NCBI GenBank assembly: GCA_020438525.1
Contig: JAGQUL010000070.1
Location: 1-11,652 of the forward strand
DNA length: 11,652 nucleotides
Reading direction: 5' to 3'
Source of the DNA: Thermoleophilia bacterium
GTDB lineage: Bacteria; Actinomycetota; Thermoleophilia; Gaiellales; SKUG01
Below the pieces are notes generated by a model. It was given only the letters and a program-made list of their open reading frames with translations. It was not told where the DNA came from and searched no databases. Positions 6,358 to 11,652 of this stretch are shown one piece after another. Position numbers and translations under genes: made by a program. How positions within the stretch are numbered: position 1 is the first letter of the stretch; every line of letters begins with the position of its first letter.

Positions 6358-6837
6358 TCAGCCGCCCTTGACGTCGATCGCCTTCGCGATGTCCGAATCG
6401 TCCTTGAGGGTCTGGATCCTGACCACTTCGTTGGCGTTGACGTGCAGGTCGCCGTCGCCGCCCACCTCGCTGCTGACCGGCACCGGAACGAGCTGTCCGG
6501 CCGTGTCCTTGTCCTTGCCCTGCTCGTCGGTCGATGCGCTGCGCAGGTAGAACGCGTCGCGGAGCGTGAAGAAGTCGCCGTGTGCCGAGTCGTCGACGAG
6601 TCCGAAGTAGACGACGTCGTTGGTCAGGTAGATCGCCTGCACCTTGCCCGTGTCGATCGAATCGACCACTGCCGATCCCGCGCCGCCTCCCCCACCGAAG
6701 CCGGGGAAGAACGCCACGATCAGCGCGATGATCGGAATCAGCAGCAGCAGTCCCAGCACGAGCAGGACCGCCTGCGTGCTGCGGACGGGCTGGTCCGGGG
6801 CGTTGCCCGGGGTGGATGTCGCAGGTGCATCACTCAT
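6358..6837 (-). CDS. Single-pass membrane protein with VVYFG/TLRDAFYL domain, function unknown
   Basis: The protein is 159 residues from an ATG at 6837; the frame runs open far upstream but only as antisense sequence of other genes. A polar N-terminus of about 20 residues precedes one membrane helix (about 22-44). Then come a glycine-rich hinge (FPGFGGGGGAG, about 44-54) and a small beta-rich outer domain with IYLTNDVVYFGLVD (about 69-82) and GDFFTLRDAFYLRS (about 87-100), followed by a charged loop and a C-terminus containing VNANEVVRIQTLKDDS. The pairing of a Y-F-G strand with an L-x-D-x-F/Y-Y-L strand recurs, as I recall it, in uncharacterised single-pass proteins of several bacterial phyla, including Patescibacteria. 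I know of no assigned role. It sits 52 bp upstream of the NlpC/P60 gene and may share its transcript. Its start has a near-leaderless TANNNT box. Confidence 0.85.
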   Translation of the reverse strand: MSDAPATSTPGNAPDQPVRSTQAVLLVLGLLLLIPIIALIVAFFPGFGGGGGAGSAVVDSIDTGKVQAIYLTNDVVYFGLVDDSAHGDFFTLRDAFYLRSASTDEQGKDKDTAGQLVPVPVSSEVGGDGDLHVNANEVVRIQTLKDDSDIAKAIDVKGG

Positions 6838-6845
6838 GGTCGGCG

Positions 6846-6851
6846 ACCCTA
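6846..6851 (-). promoter_or_regulatory. Candidate -10 box (TAGGGT) upstream of the 6837 gene
   Basis: TAGGGT on the minus strand stands eight bases before the ATG at 6837, predicting a 5' leader of only 0-3 bases. The AGGG within it could alternatively serve as a ribosome site at long spacing. It lies in the 81-bp gap shared with the divergent gene at 6919. Confidence 0.4.
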
Positions 6852-6903
6852 GCAACCGGACCGGAATGCACGCCGGAACCGATACAGCGGCAGAGGGCGC
6901 TTC

Positions 6904-6912
6904 GGGGGAGGG
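6904..6912 (+). promoter_or_regulatory. Strong ribosome-binding site deciding the GTG start at 6919
   Basis: GGGGGAGGG lies six bases before the GTG at 6919. It is the best Shine-Dalgarno-like sequence in the window and fixes the start of the phosphodiesterase gene. Confidence 0.7.
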
Positions 6913-6918
6913 AATCGG

Positions 6919-7683
6919 GTGCAGCTGCTCGGCAACATCGGCGCGATCGCCGCACATCGTGGCTGGCATCAGGATGGCGCGCCCGAGAACTCGATCGCTG
7001 CGCTCGAACGTGCAGCCGGCAACGGCGTGGACTTCGTGGAGATGGACACGCGTCGGCTGGCCGATGGCACGATCGTGATCCATCACGACACGACCCTCGA
7101 TGGCGTCGCGCTCGGCGAGCTGGATCGCTCGGCGCTCGCCGCGCATCCGGAAGTGGCCACGCTCGACGACTGGTCGCGTCGGGCCGGCGAGCTCGGGGTG
7201 GGCGTGCTGGCGGAGCTGAAGGAGCCCGGCTACGAGCGGGAGGTGCTCGACACGCTCCGCACCAACCTGCGCGGGAATCGACTCGACCTGTTCAGCTTCG
7301 ACGCGAGCGCTGCCAGGGCGATGTCGCGACTGGCACCCGACCACGCCGTGGGGCTGCTCACCGACGTGGGGCGTCCGGAGGCAGCGACTGCTGCGTCGAT
7401 CGTCGATGCGGCGCGCGGTGCCGGTGCCAGCTTCGTGGGCCTCAACGTGCGCCAGACCACCGAGCCGATCCTTGCTGCGCTCGACGCTGCCGGTCTCGGC
7501 GCGGCCGTGTGGACCGTGGATCGCCCTGCCGACATCGCGCGGCTGCTCGCCGACCGTCGCGTGTCGACGGTGATCTCCGATGTGCCGCGTCAGGCGCTTG
7601 CGATCCGTTCGACGATGACCGGCGGCCTGCACGAGGCGTCGGGCGCGGTCAGGCTCCTGCGCGCCGCAGCCACCATGCGCTGA
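6919..7683 (+). CDS. Glycerophosphodiester phosphodiesterase family protein (GDPD)
   Basis: The protein is 254 residues, starting at GTG 6919. The family hydrolyses glycerophosphodiesters to glycerol 3-phosphate and an alcohol in a Ca2+ or Mg2+-dependent TIM barrel. The catalytic set is present: His13-Arg14 in AAHRGWHQ, Glu23-Asn24-Ser25 of the P-E-N-S motif, metal ligands Glu40 and Asp42 in FVEMDTR, His55 in IVIHHDTTLDG, and Glu98 and Lys100 in LAELKEPG. The C-terminal AAVWTVDRPADIARLL and STVISDVPRQALAI fit the last barrel strands (usual form W-T-V-N ... I-x-T-D-x-P). There is no signal peptide, so it is probably cytoplasmic and could recycle glycerophosphodiesters from lipid turnover. The length is typical of short bacterial GDPDs. 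Its last 35 bp overlap, on the opposite strand, the end of the gene at 7649-8770. Confidence 0.93.
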   Translation: MQLLGNIGAIAAHRGWHQDGAPENSIAALERAAGNGVDFVEMDTRRLADGTIVIHHDTTLDGVALGELDRSALAAHPEVATLDDWSRRAGELGVGVLAELKEPGYEREVLDTLRTNLRGNRLDLFSFDASAARAMSRLAPDHAVGLLTDVGRPEAATAASIVDAARGAGASFVGLNVRQTTEPILAALDAAGLGAAVWTVDRPADIARLLADRRVSTVISDVPRQALAIRSTMTGGLHEASGAVRLLRAAATMR

Positions 7684-8770
7684 CATCGAGCAGCTCGCCG
7701 GTGTCGACCGACGTGACGCTCCGCGCATCCACCCGCACCAGCCTCGCATCCGGGAGCCGGCGTTCGAACTCGTCGATGCCGGTGGTCGTGACCGAGGGTG
7801 CAGTGGTGTCGACGACGACCAGCACCCGTGCGTCGACCTGCGGTGCGACGGGTGCGGGCGATCGCGAGTCGAGCGTGCCGCGCAGGCTCGCCGGCAGGCG
7901 ACTCCATGCCTCGTCGAAGGCTGCATCGTCGGTGGCGCGAACCACGTCGAGCAGCGGCGCGAGCTGCGTCGGCAGCACGCCGGTCGGCACCGCTCGCAGC
8001 GACGCGAGCGGATCAGTGGATTCGGCTGCCTGCTGCAGCACTGCACGAGCGATCGTCGCCTTGGGGTCGACGCGGTCGCGTGCGGCGAGCGCGAGCGCGC
8101 TTCCGGCATGGTCGCGGAGCGTCTCGTCGACGGAGGGATCGACGAGCGTTCGCTGCAGCAGCACGCGGAGGTCGGGGATCGGCTGGACTGCCACGATGGC
8201 GCGGATCGGGGCGCTTCCGGAGCGTGCCGCCTCGCGCAGCACGAGCGACGCTGCGGGGCCGGCCGCGAGCACCGACACCTCGTCGCCGCTGGTTCGCGGC
8301 TGGTTCGCGATGTCGCGAATCGTCGTCGCCAATCGTTGGTCCGAGCCGGACTGGCCGAGCAGAGCGGCGTCGCTGGGCAGCTCCACGGCCCAGCCCGCCA
8401 TGCCGGCTGCGGCGATCGCGTCCTGCACGTCGACCACGTCGCGCCGGTCGGATTCGCTGGCGGCGGCCGGTACGAGCAGCACCATTGCCGGGTGGTCGCC
8501 GCCACCGTCGGGTTCCACGACCGTGGTCGGATAGCGGTCGGGGCCGCTCGCGCCCGGCGCGATCGGCAGCGTGTCGCCGGCGATGCGCCCGACGATACGG
8601 CTGGTGATCGACGAATCTGGTTGCAGGGACGTGCCGATCACCGCGGCCTGCTTCCACGCGCGGAGGGTGTCGCGGTTGGTGAGCGCCCACGCGGCGGCAA
8701 TCAGGAGCACGACGACCACGAGCAGCAGCAGAAGCTGGAGCATGCGGCGAAGGATCCGGAGCGCGGTCAC
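7649..8770 (-). CDS. Membrane-anchored protein resembling a degenerate alpha/beta-hydrolase
   Basis: The protein is 373 residues from a GTG at 8770. A short basic tail is followed by one strong membrane helix (about 11-30), leaving the rest outside the cell. From about 80 the pattern resembles an alpha/beta-hydrolase: a strand with HPAMVLLVPAAAS (about 93-105), a helix and a second strand (WAVELPSDAALLG), a strand-turn-helix DEVSVLAAGPAASLVLREAA (163-182) where the nucleophile elbow should be, and a late strand ARVLVVVDTTAPS. The elbow has Gly171 in place of Ser, flanked by Ala instead of Gly, and no His occurs in the C-terminal region where the catalytic one should lie. If the fold reading is right, it is a pseudoenzyme or binding protein. 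It follows the 448-residue gene after 24 bp and overlaps the GDPD gene tail to tail. The fold assignment is an inference; the coding call is firm. Confidence 0.8.
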   Translation of the reverse strand: MTALRILRRMLQLLLLLVVVVLLIAAAWALTNRDTLRAWKQAAVIGTSLQPDSSITSRIVGRIAGDTLPIAPGASGPDRYPTTVVEPDGGGDHPAMVLLVPAAASESDRRDVVDVQDAIAAAGMAGWAVELPSDAALLGQSGSDQRLATTIRDIANQPRTSGDEVSVLAAGPAASLVLREAARSGSAPIRAIVAVQPIPDLRVLLQRTLVDPSVDETLRDHAGSALALAARDRVDPKATIARAVLQQAAESTDPLASLRAVPTGVLPTQLAPLLDVVRATDDAAFDEAWSRLPASLRGTLDSRSPAPVAPQVDARVLVVVDTTAPSVTTTGIDEFERRLPDARLVRVDARSVTSVDTGELLDVSAWWLRRAGA

Positions 8771-8777
8771 GTGCTCG

Positions 8778-8783
8778 ACGATA
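8778..8783 (-). promoter_or_regulatory. Candidate -10 box (TATCGT) upstream of the 8770 gene
   Basis: TATCGT stands seven bases before the GTG at 8770 on the minus strand, with no ribosome site. It lies in the 24-bp gap after the stop of the preceding gene, so it could be an internal leaderless promoter of an otherwise shared transcript. No -35 box is evident. Confidence 0.35.
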
Positions 8784-8794
8784 TCGGGTGCGGG

Positions 8795-10141
8795 TCAGCC
8801 GAGCAGCGCGCGGGCGGCGTCGAAGCGCGGCTCGAGTCGCCAGCTTCCGTCGAGCGGGCTGGCCGAGGCGGCGGGCCTGGTGAGCTGCGCACCGATGCCT
8901 GCGTCGGTCAGCCGCTGGGTGAGCGCGTCCGCCCCGACCTTCGATCCGAGCACACCGCCGGCTTCGGCGCCGTTGATGGCGAGGCCGGCAACGCCGAGCG
9001 AGCTCAGGCCGAGCCGCTGCGGGTTGCTGAGCGACTGGATGCGGGCGTCGGGGCGTCCGCTCACGTAGGCGGCGAGCAGGCCGGTGAGCACCATGTCGTA
9101 GGCGCTCGTCACGACGCGTGACCAGTCGCCGTCGTTGCGCCTGGTGGCAACTGCGTGCACCTCGCCGGTGAGCTGCGCGCCGGCTGCAGCGGCGCTGAAG
9201 GCGAGGAAGCCCTTGCCCAGGCTGCCGCGCATGAAGTTGATGCCGAGGATCCACGAGACGTTGGACGCGAGGCCGCCCCAGATCCGGGCCTGCATCAGGC
9301 CCTTGTTGACGAGGTTCTGGTGGTCGTCGGTGCGGGTGACCTCGGCCTTGTCCATGAGCGGCGCGCCGCTGGTCTGGTCAAGCGGCACGCGCATCTCGCG
9401 CTCGAGGTACTGGCCACCGCGTCCGTCGAAGCGCACGACGAGCGTGCCGGCGTCGTCCCAGTCGATCGCGTTCAGTGGGCCGGCGCCGTGGCTGGTGAAG
9501 GTGATGGTGCGCGGGGTGTCCTTGTTGATGCCCTGCCCGGGCGACACGATCTTCTGCGTCTCGGTGCGGTCGACGTGGGGAATCGTCTGGTCGGTGATCG
9601 GCTCGCCTCCGTTCTCCCAGGTCCCGTGGATCTTCGCCTCCACGACGGTCTGTTCGCCCGTCTTGTCGTCGGTCGCCTCGTCGTGCTGGAGCAGGTCGGT
9701 CTCGCGCTTGACGAGCTCACCGGCGGCGTAGGTGCCGACGGTGTGCTCGGTCGTGGTCTTGCTGCCCTGCCTCGTGAAGGAGTCCACCTGCTCGCCGATG
9801 ATCGTGCCGTCGGCGCCGTGTCGTTCCACGGCGACCTCGCGCTGCTGGTCGCCGTTCACGAGCTGCAGCTGCTGGGTGGTCTGGCGGGCGAAGGTGCCGT
9901 CGGGCGCGAGGGTGATCAGGATCTCGAGGGTGAGGCTGTTGCCTGCATCGTCGCGCTGTTCGGAGGCGTGGCGGTACTGCGGATTGCCGGTTGCCGGGTC
10001 CTGCTGCAGGTGAAACTCGCGACCCTGCGCGTCGCGGATCACGTCCGGCAGCGAGCCCGCTGCCGGTTCGTCCTGAGTTGTGCCCGTGTCCTGCGTGGCT
10101 GCGAGCGCGCGCAGCTGCGAGGGTACGATGGCAAGCGACAT
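8795..10141 (-). CDS. Orphan 448-residue protein, beta-rich N-terminal part and hydrophobic C-terminal part
   Basis: I do not recognise this protein. The start chosen is the ATG at 10141, because GGGGA lies five bases before it; a GTG at 10156 is a poorer alternative. Residues 1-35 are polar, with no signal peptide. Residues 40-270 alternate short polar strands and D-G or N-G turns (for example DGTFARQTTQQLQL, TEHTVGTYAAGELVKRETD, GTLVVRFDGRGGQYLEREM), suggesting a repetitive beta sheet somewhat like YD/RHS or MORN-type stacks, though without their consensus. From about 285 the character changes to several moderately hydrophobic Gly/Ala-rich helices (WGGLASNVSWILGINF, GFLAFSAAAAGAQL, YDMVLTGLLAAYVSG, GLSSLGVAGLAINGAEAGGV). 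The protein contains no cysteine. It sits between a serine-hydrolase gene and a degenerate hydrolase-like gene on the same strand. A role together with those neighbours is plausible but unproven. Confidence 0.8.
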   Translation of the reverse strand: MSLAIVPSQLRALAATQDTGTTQDEPAAGSLPDVIRDAQGREFHLQQDPATGNPQYRHASEQRDDAGNSLTLEILITLAPDGTFARQTTQQLQLVNGDQQREVAVERHGADGTIIGEQVDSFTRQGSKTTTEHTVGTYAAGELVKRETDLLQHDEATDDKTGEQTVVEAKIHGTWENGGEPITDQTIPHVDRTETQKIVSPGQGINKDTPRTITFTSHGAGPLNAIDWDDAGTLVVRFDGRGGQYLEREMRVPLDQTSGAPLMDKAEVTRTDDHQNLVNKGLMQARIWGGLASNVSWILGINFMRGSLGKGFLAFSAAAAGAQLTGEVHAVATRRNDGDWSRVVTSAYDMVLTGLLAAYVSGRPDARIQSLSNPQRLGLSSLGVAGLAINGAEAGGVLGSKVGADALTQRLTDAGIGAQLTRPAASASPLDGSWRLEPRFDAARALLG

Positions 10142-10215
10142 GACCGTCCCCGTCACTTCGTTGCGTCCACTAGCGTCCCACCGCCTCTTCGGGCTTCGGG
10201 CGACGACGGTTTCAG

Positions 10216-10234
10216 CGACGCGGTGGCGGCGTCG
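10216..10234 (-). other. Stem-loop just after the hydrolase stop codon
   Basis: CGACGC (10216-10221) and GCGTCG (10229-10234) pair around a 7-nt loop, three bases after the stop of the hydrolase gene (10240-10238). There is no T tract. It could be a weak terminator or processing site in the 96-bp gap before the next gene; the rest of that gap shows no strong promoter. Confidence 0.3.
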
Positions 10235-10237
10235 TTG

Positions 10238-11449
10238 TCACTGCCATTTCTGCTGCATGATCCACACCTCGCTCTGGCGCACCTGTTCGGTGATGCGCGC
10301 GAGCTGGGCGTCGCTCACCGTTCCGTCGAAGCCGAGCGCGGTCCGCAGCAGCTGCGGCAGCTCCTTGCGGTAGTCGTGGCCGTGGTCGGTGAACACGCCG
10401 GCGCGTTCCTTGTTCGCGGTCGTGAACACCATCTTCATGGTGTCGAAGAAGGTGAGCAGCGGCTTCCAGCGCTGGCTGGGGTCCACGCCGTGGGGGTTGT
10501 TGCCGTCGGCCGGCAGCCAGTCGGGGCGGCGCCAGATCGTGGCGAGGTCGGCGCGATGCACCGGATCGTCGTAGTGCGACAGCTCCCATGCGCGGGCGGT
10601 GGAGCGCTGCGCGGGGTCGAGCTTGGTGAGCGCGTCGATGCCGTGCAGGACCTGCATGCCGCCGTTGCCGAGCTGGTCGCGCTGGAAGCGGCTGAAGCCG
10701 GGGATCCCGATCCACACCGCGGTGTCGACGCCAAGGTTGCGAAGCGGGTCGACCGGCCTGCCGGACTGCCGCTGCGCCTTGGCGGCGGCCTCCTCGAGCG
10801 CGCCCTGGCTGGCCCACCCGCCGAGGCTCTCGCCGTACAGCACGACCTTCGGGCCGCCGCCGTGCGGATGCTGCGAACGGATCCGGTCGCGGATGCGGCG
10901 CATCAGCAGCTCGAGCATCCCGCGCTCGTCGTCGACCTTGCCGAAGCTGAGCACGCTGGGCAGCGTGCCGAACTGGATCGCGACGCTGGCCACGTCGCCG
11001 CCGGCCATCCGTTCGATCAGCTCGAGCGCGACGGGATTGACGTGTCCGCCGCCGGTCGGCGCACCGATCACCAGGAACCTGCGGTCGAACGCGCCGGTGC
11101 GTTCGAGCTCGCGCATCACCAGTTCGACGCGCCCTTCCACGGTGGGCGCGGAAGCGAGCGCGGCGTAGGCGCGGATCGGTCGCTTCGGCAGGTCGAGCGG
11201 CACGGCGCCGACGAAGCGCGCACCGGCCTCCCCCATGCCCACGACGGGCGATGCGGTGGCGGGATCCTGAGGCACGACTCTGGCGACGTGCGGGAGCACG
11301 CCGGCCACCCCCCGGACGGGTGCGGGTTTCGGAGCCATCGCCGGTCGTTCGTCGCAGCGGTAGGGCGACGACCGGCTGCGACGCGGTTGCGGCCCGGTCG
11401 GCCACGGCAGCTGGGCAGGTGCGGACGCGCTGCAGGATCTGCGGCTCAT
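10238..11449 (-). CDS. Soluble alpha/beta-hydrolase of the Abhydrolase_9 type
   Basis: The protein is 403 residues from an ATG at 11449, preceded by GGGGG eight bases upstream. Motifs match the actinobacterial alpha/beta-hydrolase family I know as Abhydrolase_9 (PF10081): PIRAYAALASAPTVEGRVEL (91-110), ELERTGAFDR, APTGGGHVNP (130-139), VAIQFGTLPSVLSF (156-169), nucleophile elbow LYGESLGG (204-211) with Ser208, SHYDDPVHRADL (291-302) with likely acid Asp295, RRPDWLP (307-313), RWKPLLTFFDT (327-337) and DHGHDY (355-360) with likely His356 or His358. The usual family member begins with several membrane helices (the PF15420 region). Here the N-terminus is a Pro/Arg/Ser-rich stretch of about 85 residues with none, so the protein is a soluble stand-alone catalytic domain. 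No signal peptide is evident, although an alternative ATG at 11338 would remove the basic leader. The substrate is unknown; relatives are suspected lipid or ester hydrolases. Confidence 0.88.
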   Translation of the reverse strand: MSRRSCSASAPAQLPWPTGPQPRRSRSSPYRCDERPAMAPKPAPVRGVAGVLPHVARVVPQDPATASPVVGMGEAGARFVGAVPLDLPKRPIRAYAALASAPTVEGRVELVMRELERTGAFDRRFLVIGAPTGGGHVNPVALELIERMAGGDVASVAIQFGTLPSVLSFGKVDDERGMLELLMRRIRDRIRSQHPHGGGPKVVLYGESLGGWASQGALEEAAAKAQRQSGRPVDPLRNLGVDTAVWIGIPGFSRFQRDQLGNGGMQVLHGIDALTKLDPAQRSTARAWELSHYDDPVHRADLATIWRRPDWLPADGNNPHGVDPSQRWKPLLTFFDTMKMVFTTANKERAGVFTDHGHDYRKELPQLLRTALGFDGTVSDAQLARITEQVRQSEVWIMQQKWQ

Positions 11450-11557
11450 GGAGCGTCGCCCCCGATCACGTGCGGCGCGTACCGACCGAGAACCGTCATG
11501 CGAGACGCATCACATGTGGCTTGCGGATACGATCATGCGGTGCCGTGCGACGGATCC

Positions 11558-11576
11558 CGGTGCAACGCATGCACCG
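11558..11576. repeat. Inverted repeat, 7-bp arms
   Basis: CGGTGCA (11558-11564) and TGCACCG (11570-11576) are perfect inverted repeats around the 5-base spacer ACGCA. It lies about 110 bp upstream of the hydrolase ATG. It may be an operator or, in the leader RNA, a hairpin. Confidence 0.55.
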
Positions 11577-11627
11577 ACGACGACACGTCTGGATCCGCTG
11601 TTCTCACCGTCGAAAACGCAGCCTAGA

Positions 11628-11640
11628 TGTAGTGCCTACA
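11628..11640. promoter_or_regulatory. Palindrome TGTAG-N3-CTACA, candidate operator
   Basis: TGTAG and CTACA are perfect 5-bp arms around TGC. The palindrome lies seven bases before a TTGAC on the plus strand and two bases from a TAGGCT box on the minus strand, a position suited to a regulator acting on divergent promoters. I do not recognise the regulator; the arms are in the reverse order of the BlaI/MecI operator half-sites. Confidence 0.4.
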
Positions 11641-11652
11641 CACGTTGTTGAC

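Larger units (their letters stand above)
11450..11652. other. Intergenic region, no convincing gene
   Basis: These 203 bases upstream of the hydrolase gene are less GC-rich than the rest and carry no frame with the local codon bias. They hold a hairpin (11558-11576), a palindrome (11628-11640), a TAGGCT box on the minus strand (11625-11620) that could be a distant -10 for the hydrolase operon, and, at the very edge, TTGAC (11648-11652) on the plus strand, which could be the -35 of a gene beyond the window. Confidence 0.5.

Noticed and set aside
6838..8505. The upstream extension of the 6837 gene into a 715-codon frame
   Set aside because: The extension lies antisense to the GDPD gene and out of frame with the hydrolase-like gene on the same strand. 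A normal start with a -10 box is found at 6837, and the membrane protein begins there.
9155..11626. An 823-codon open frame on the plus strand opposite the hydrolase and the 448-residue gene
   Set aside because: It is antisense to two well-supported genes, has Arg/Ala/Glu-heavy composition with no domain, and is the frame expected to stay open opposite GC-rich coding DNA.
11498..11626. A 42-residue frame with four cysteines (C-x7-C-x4-C-x2-C), tempting as a metal-binding or modified peptide
   Set aside because: It has no ribosome site, third-position G/C is clearly lower than in neighbouring genes, and it is the tail of a long antisense frame. The upstream inverted-repeat region explains the sequence better.

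Overview
The window is uniformly GC-rich DNA with strong third-position G/C bias, no rRNA, tRNA, CRISPR array or insertion sequence, and reads as chromosomal actinobacterial sequence. The best taxonomic hint is the PQQ-type propeller gene at 3684-4994. Its entry motif (W-P-T-Y-G-R-x-x-A-R-T, then E-F-P-P) is one I associate with Thermoleophilia (Solirubrobacterales and relatives). That placement is an inference from family recall and codon bias, not from a search.

Layout, left to right. A truncated small membrane protein gene (1-303, minus) is divergent from an unrecognised 199-residue gene (394-993, plus). Tail-to-tail with the latter, across a perfect 7-bp stem-loop, lies a two-gene ABC exporter read on the minus strand: ATPase 2712 to 1768, then ABC-2 permease 1771 to 1013, overlapping by four bases. 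Next comes an envelope cluster, all minus: a LysM protein (3538 to 2783), a membrane-anchored seven-blade PQQ-like propeller (4994 to 3684), a membrane-anchored NlpC/P60 peptidase (6305 to 5037) and a 159-residue membrane-anchored protein of unknown function (6837 to 6358). A glycerophosphodiester phosphodiesterase-like gene (6919-7683, plus) is divergent from that cluster and overlaps by 35 bp, tail to tail, the last gene of a three-gene minus-strand set. That set reads: a soluble alpha/beta-hydrolase of the actinobacterial Abhydrolase_9 type (11449 to 10238), an orphan 448-residue protein (10141 to 8795), and a membrane-anchored protein that looks like an alpha/beta-hydrolase without its catalytic serine and histidine (8770 to 7649). 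The last 200 bases hold no convincing gene but do hold two inverted repeats and possible divergent promoter elements.

How the genes may work together. The NlpC/P60, LysM and PQQ-propeller genes plausibly act on or at the cell wall. The ABC pair is a complete small exporter of the DrrAB/ABC-2 kind. The three-gene set at the right is the least explained part: an active-looking serine hydrolase beside a large orphan protein and a degenerate hydrolase-like protein. It is the best candidate here for an undescribed functional unit, but the evidence is gene order and motif reading only.

Several genes lack a Shine-Dalgarno sequence and instead carry a TANNNT element 6-8 nt before the start codon. 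This suggests leaderless or near-leaderless transcripts at 394, 2712, 6837 and 8770. Other genes (303, 3538, 6919, 10141, 11449) have ordinary G-rich ribosome sites.
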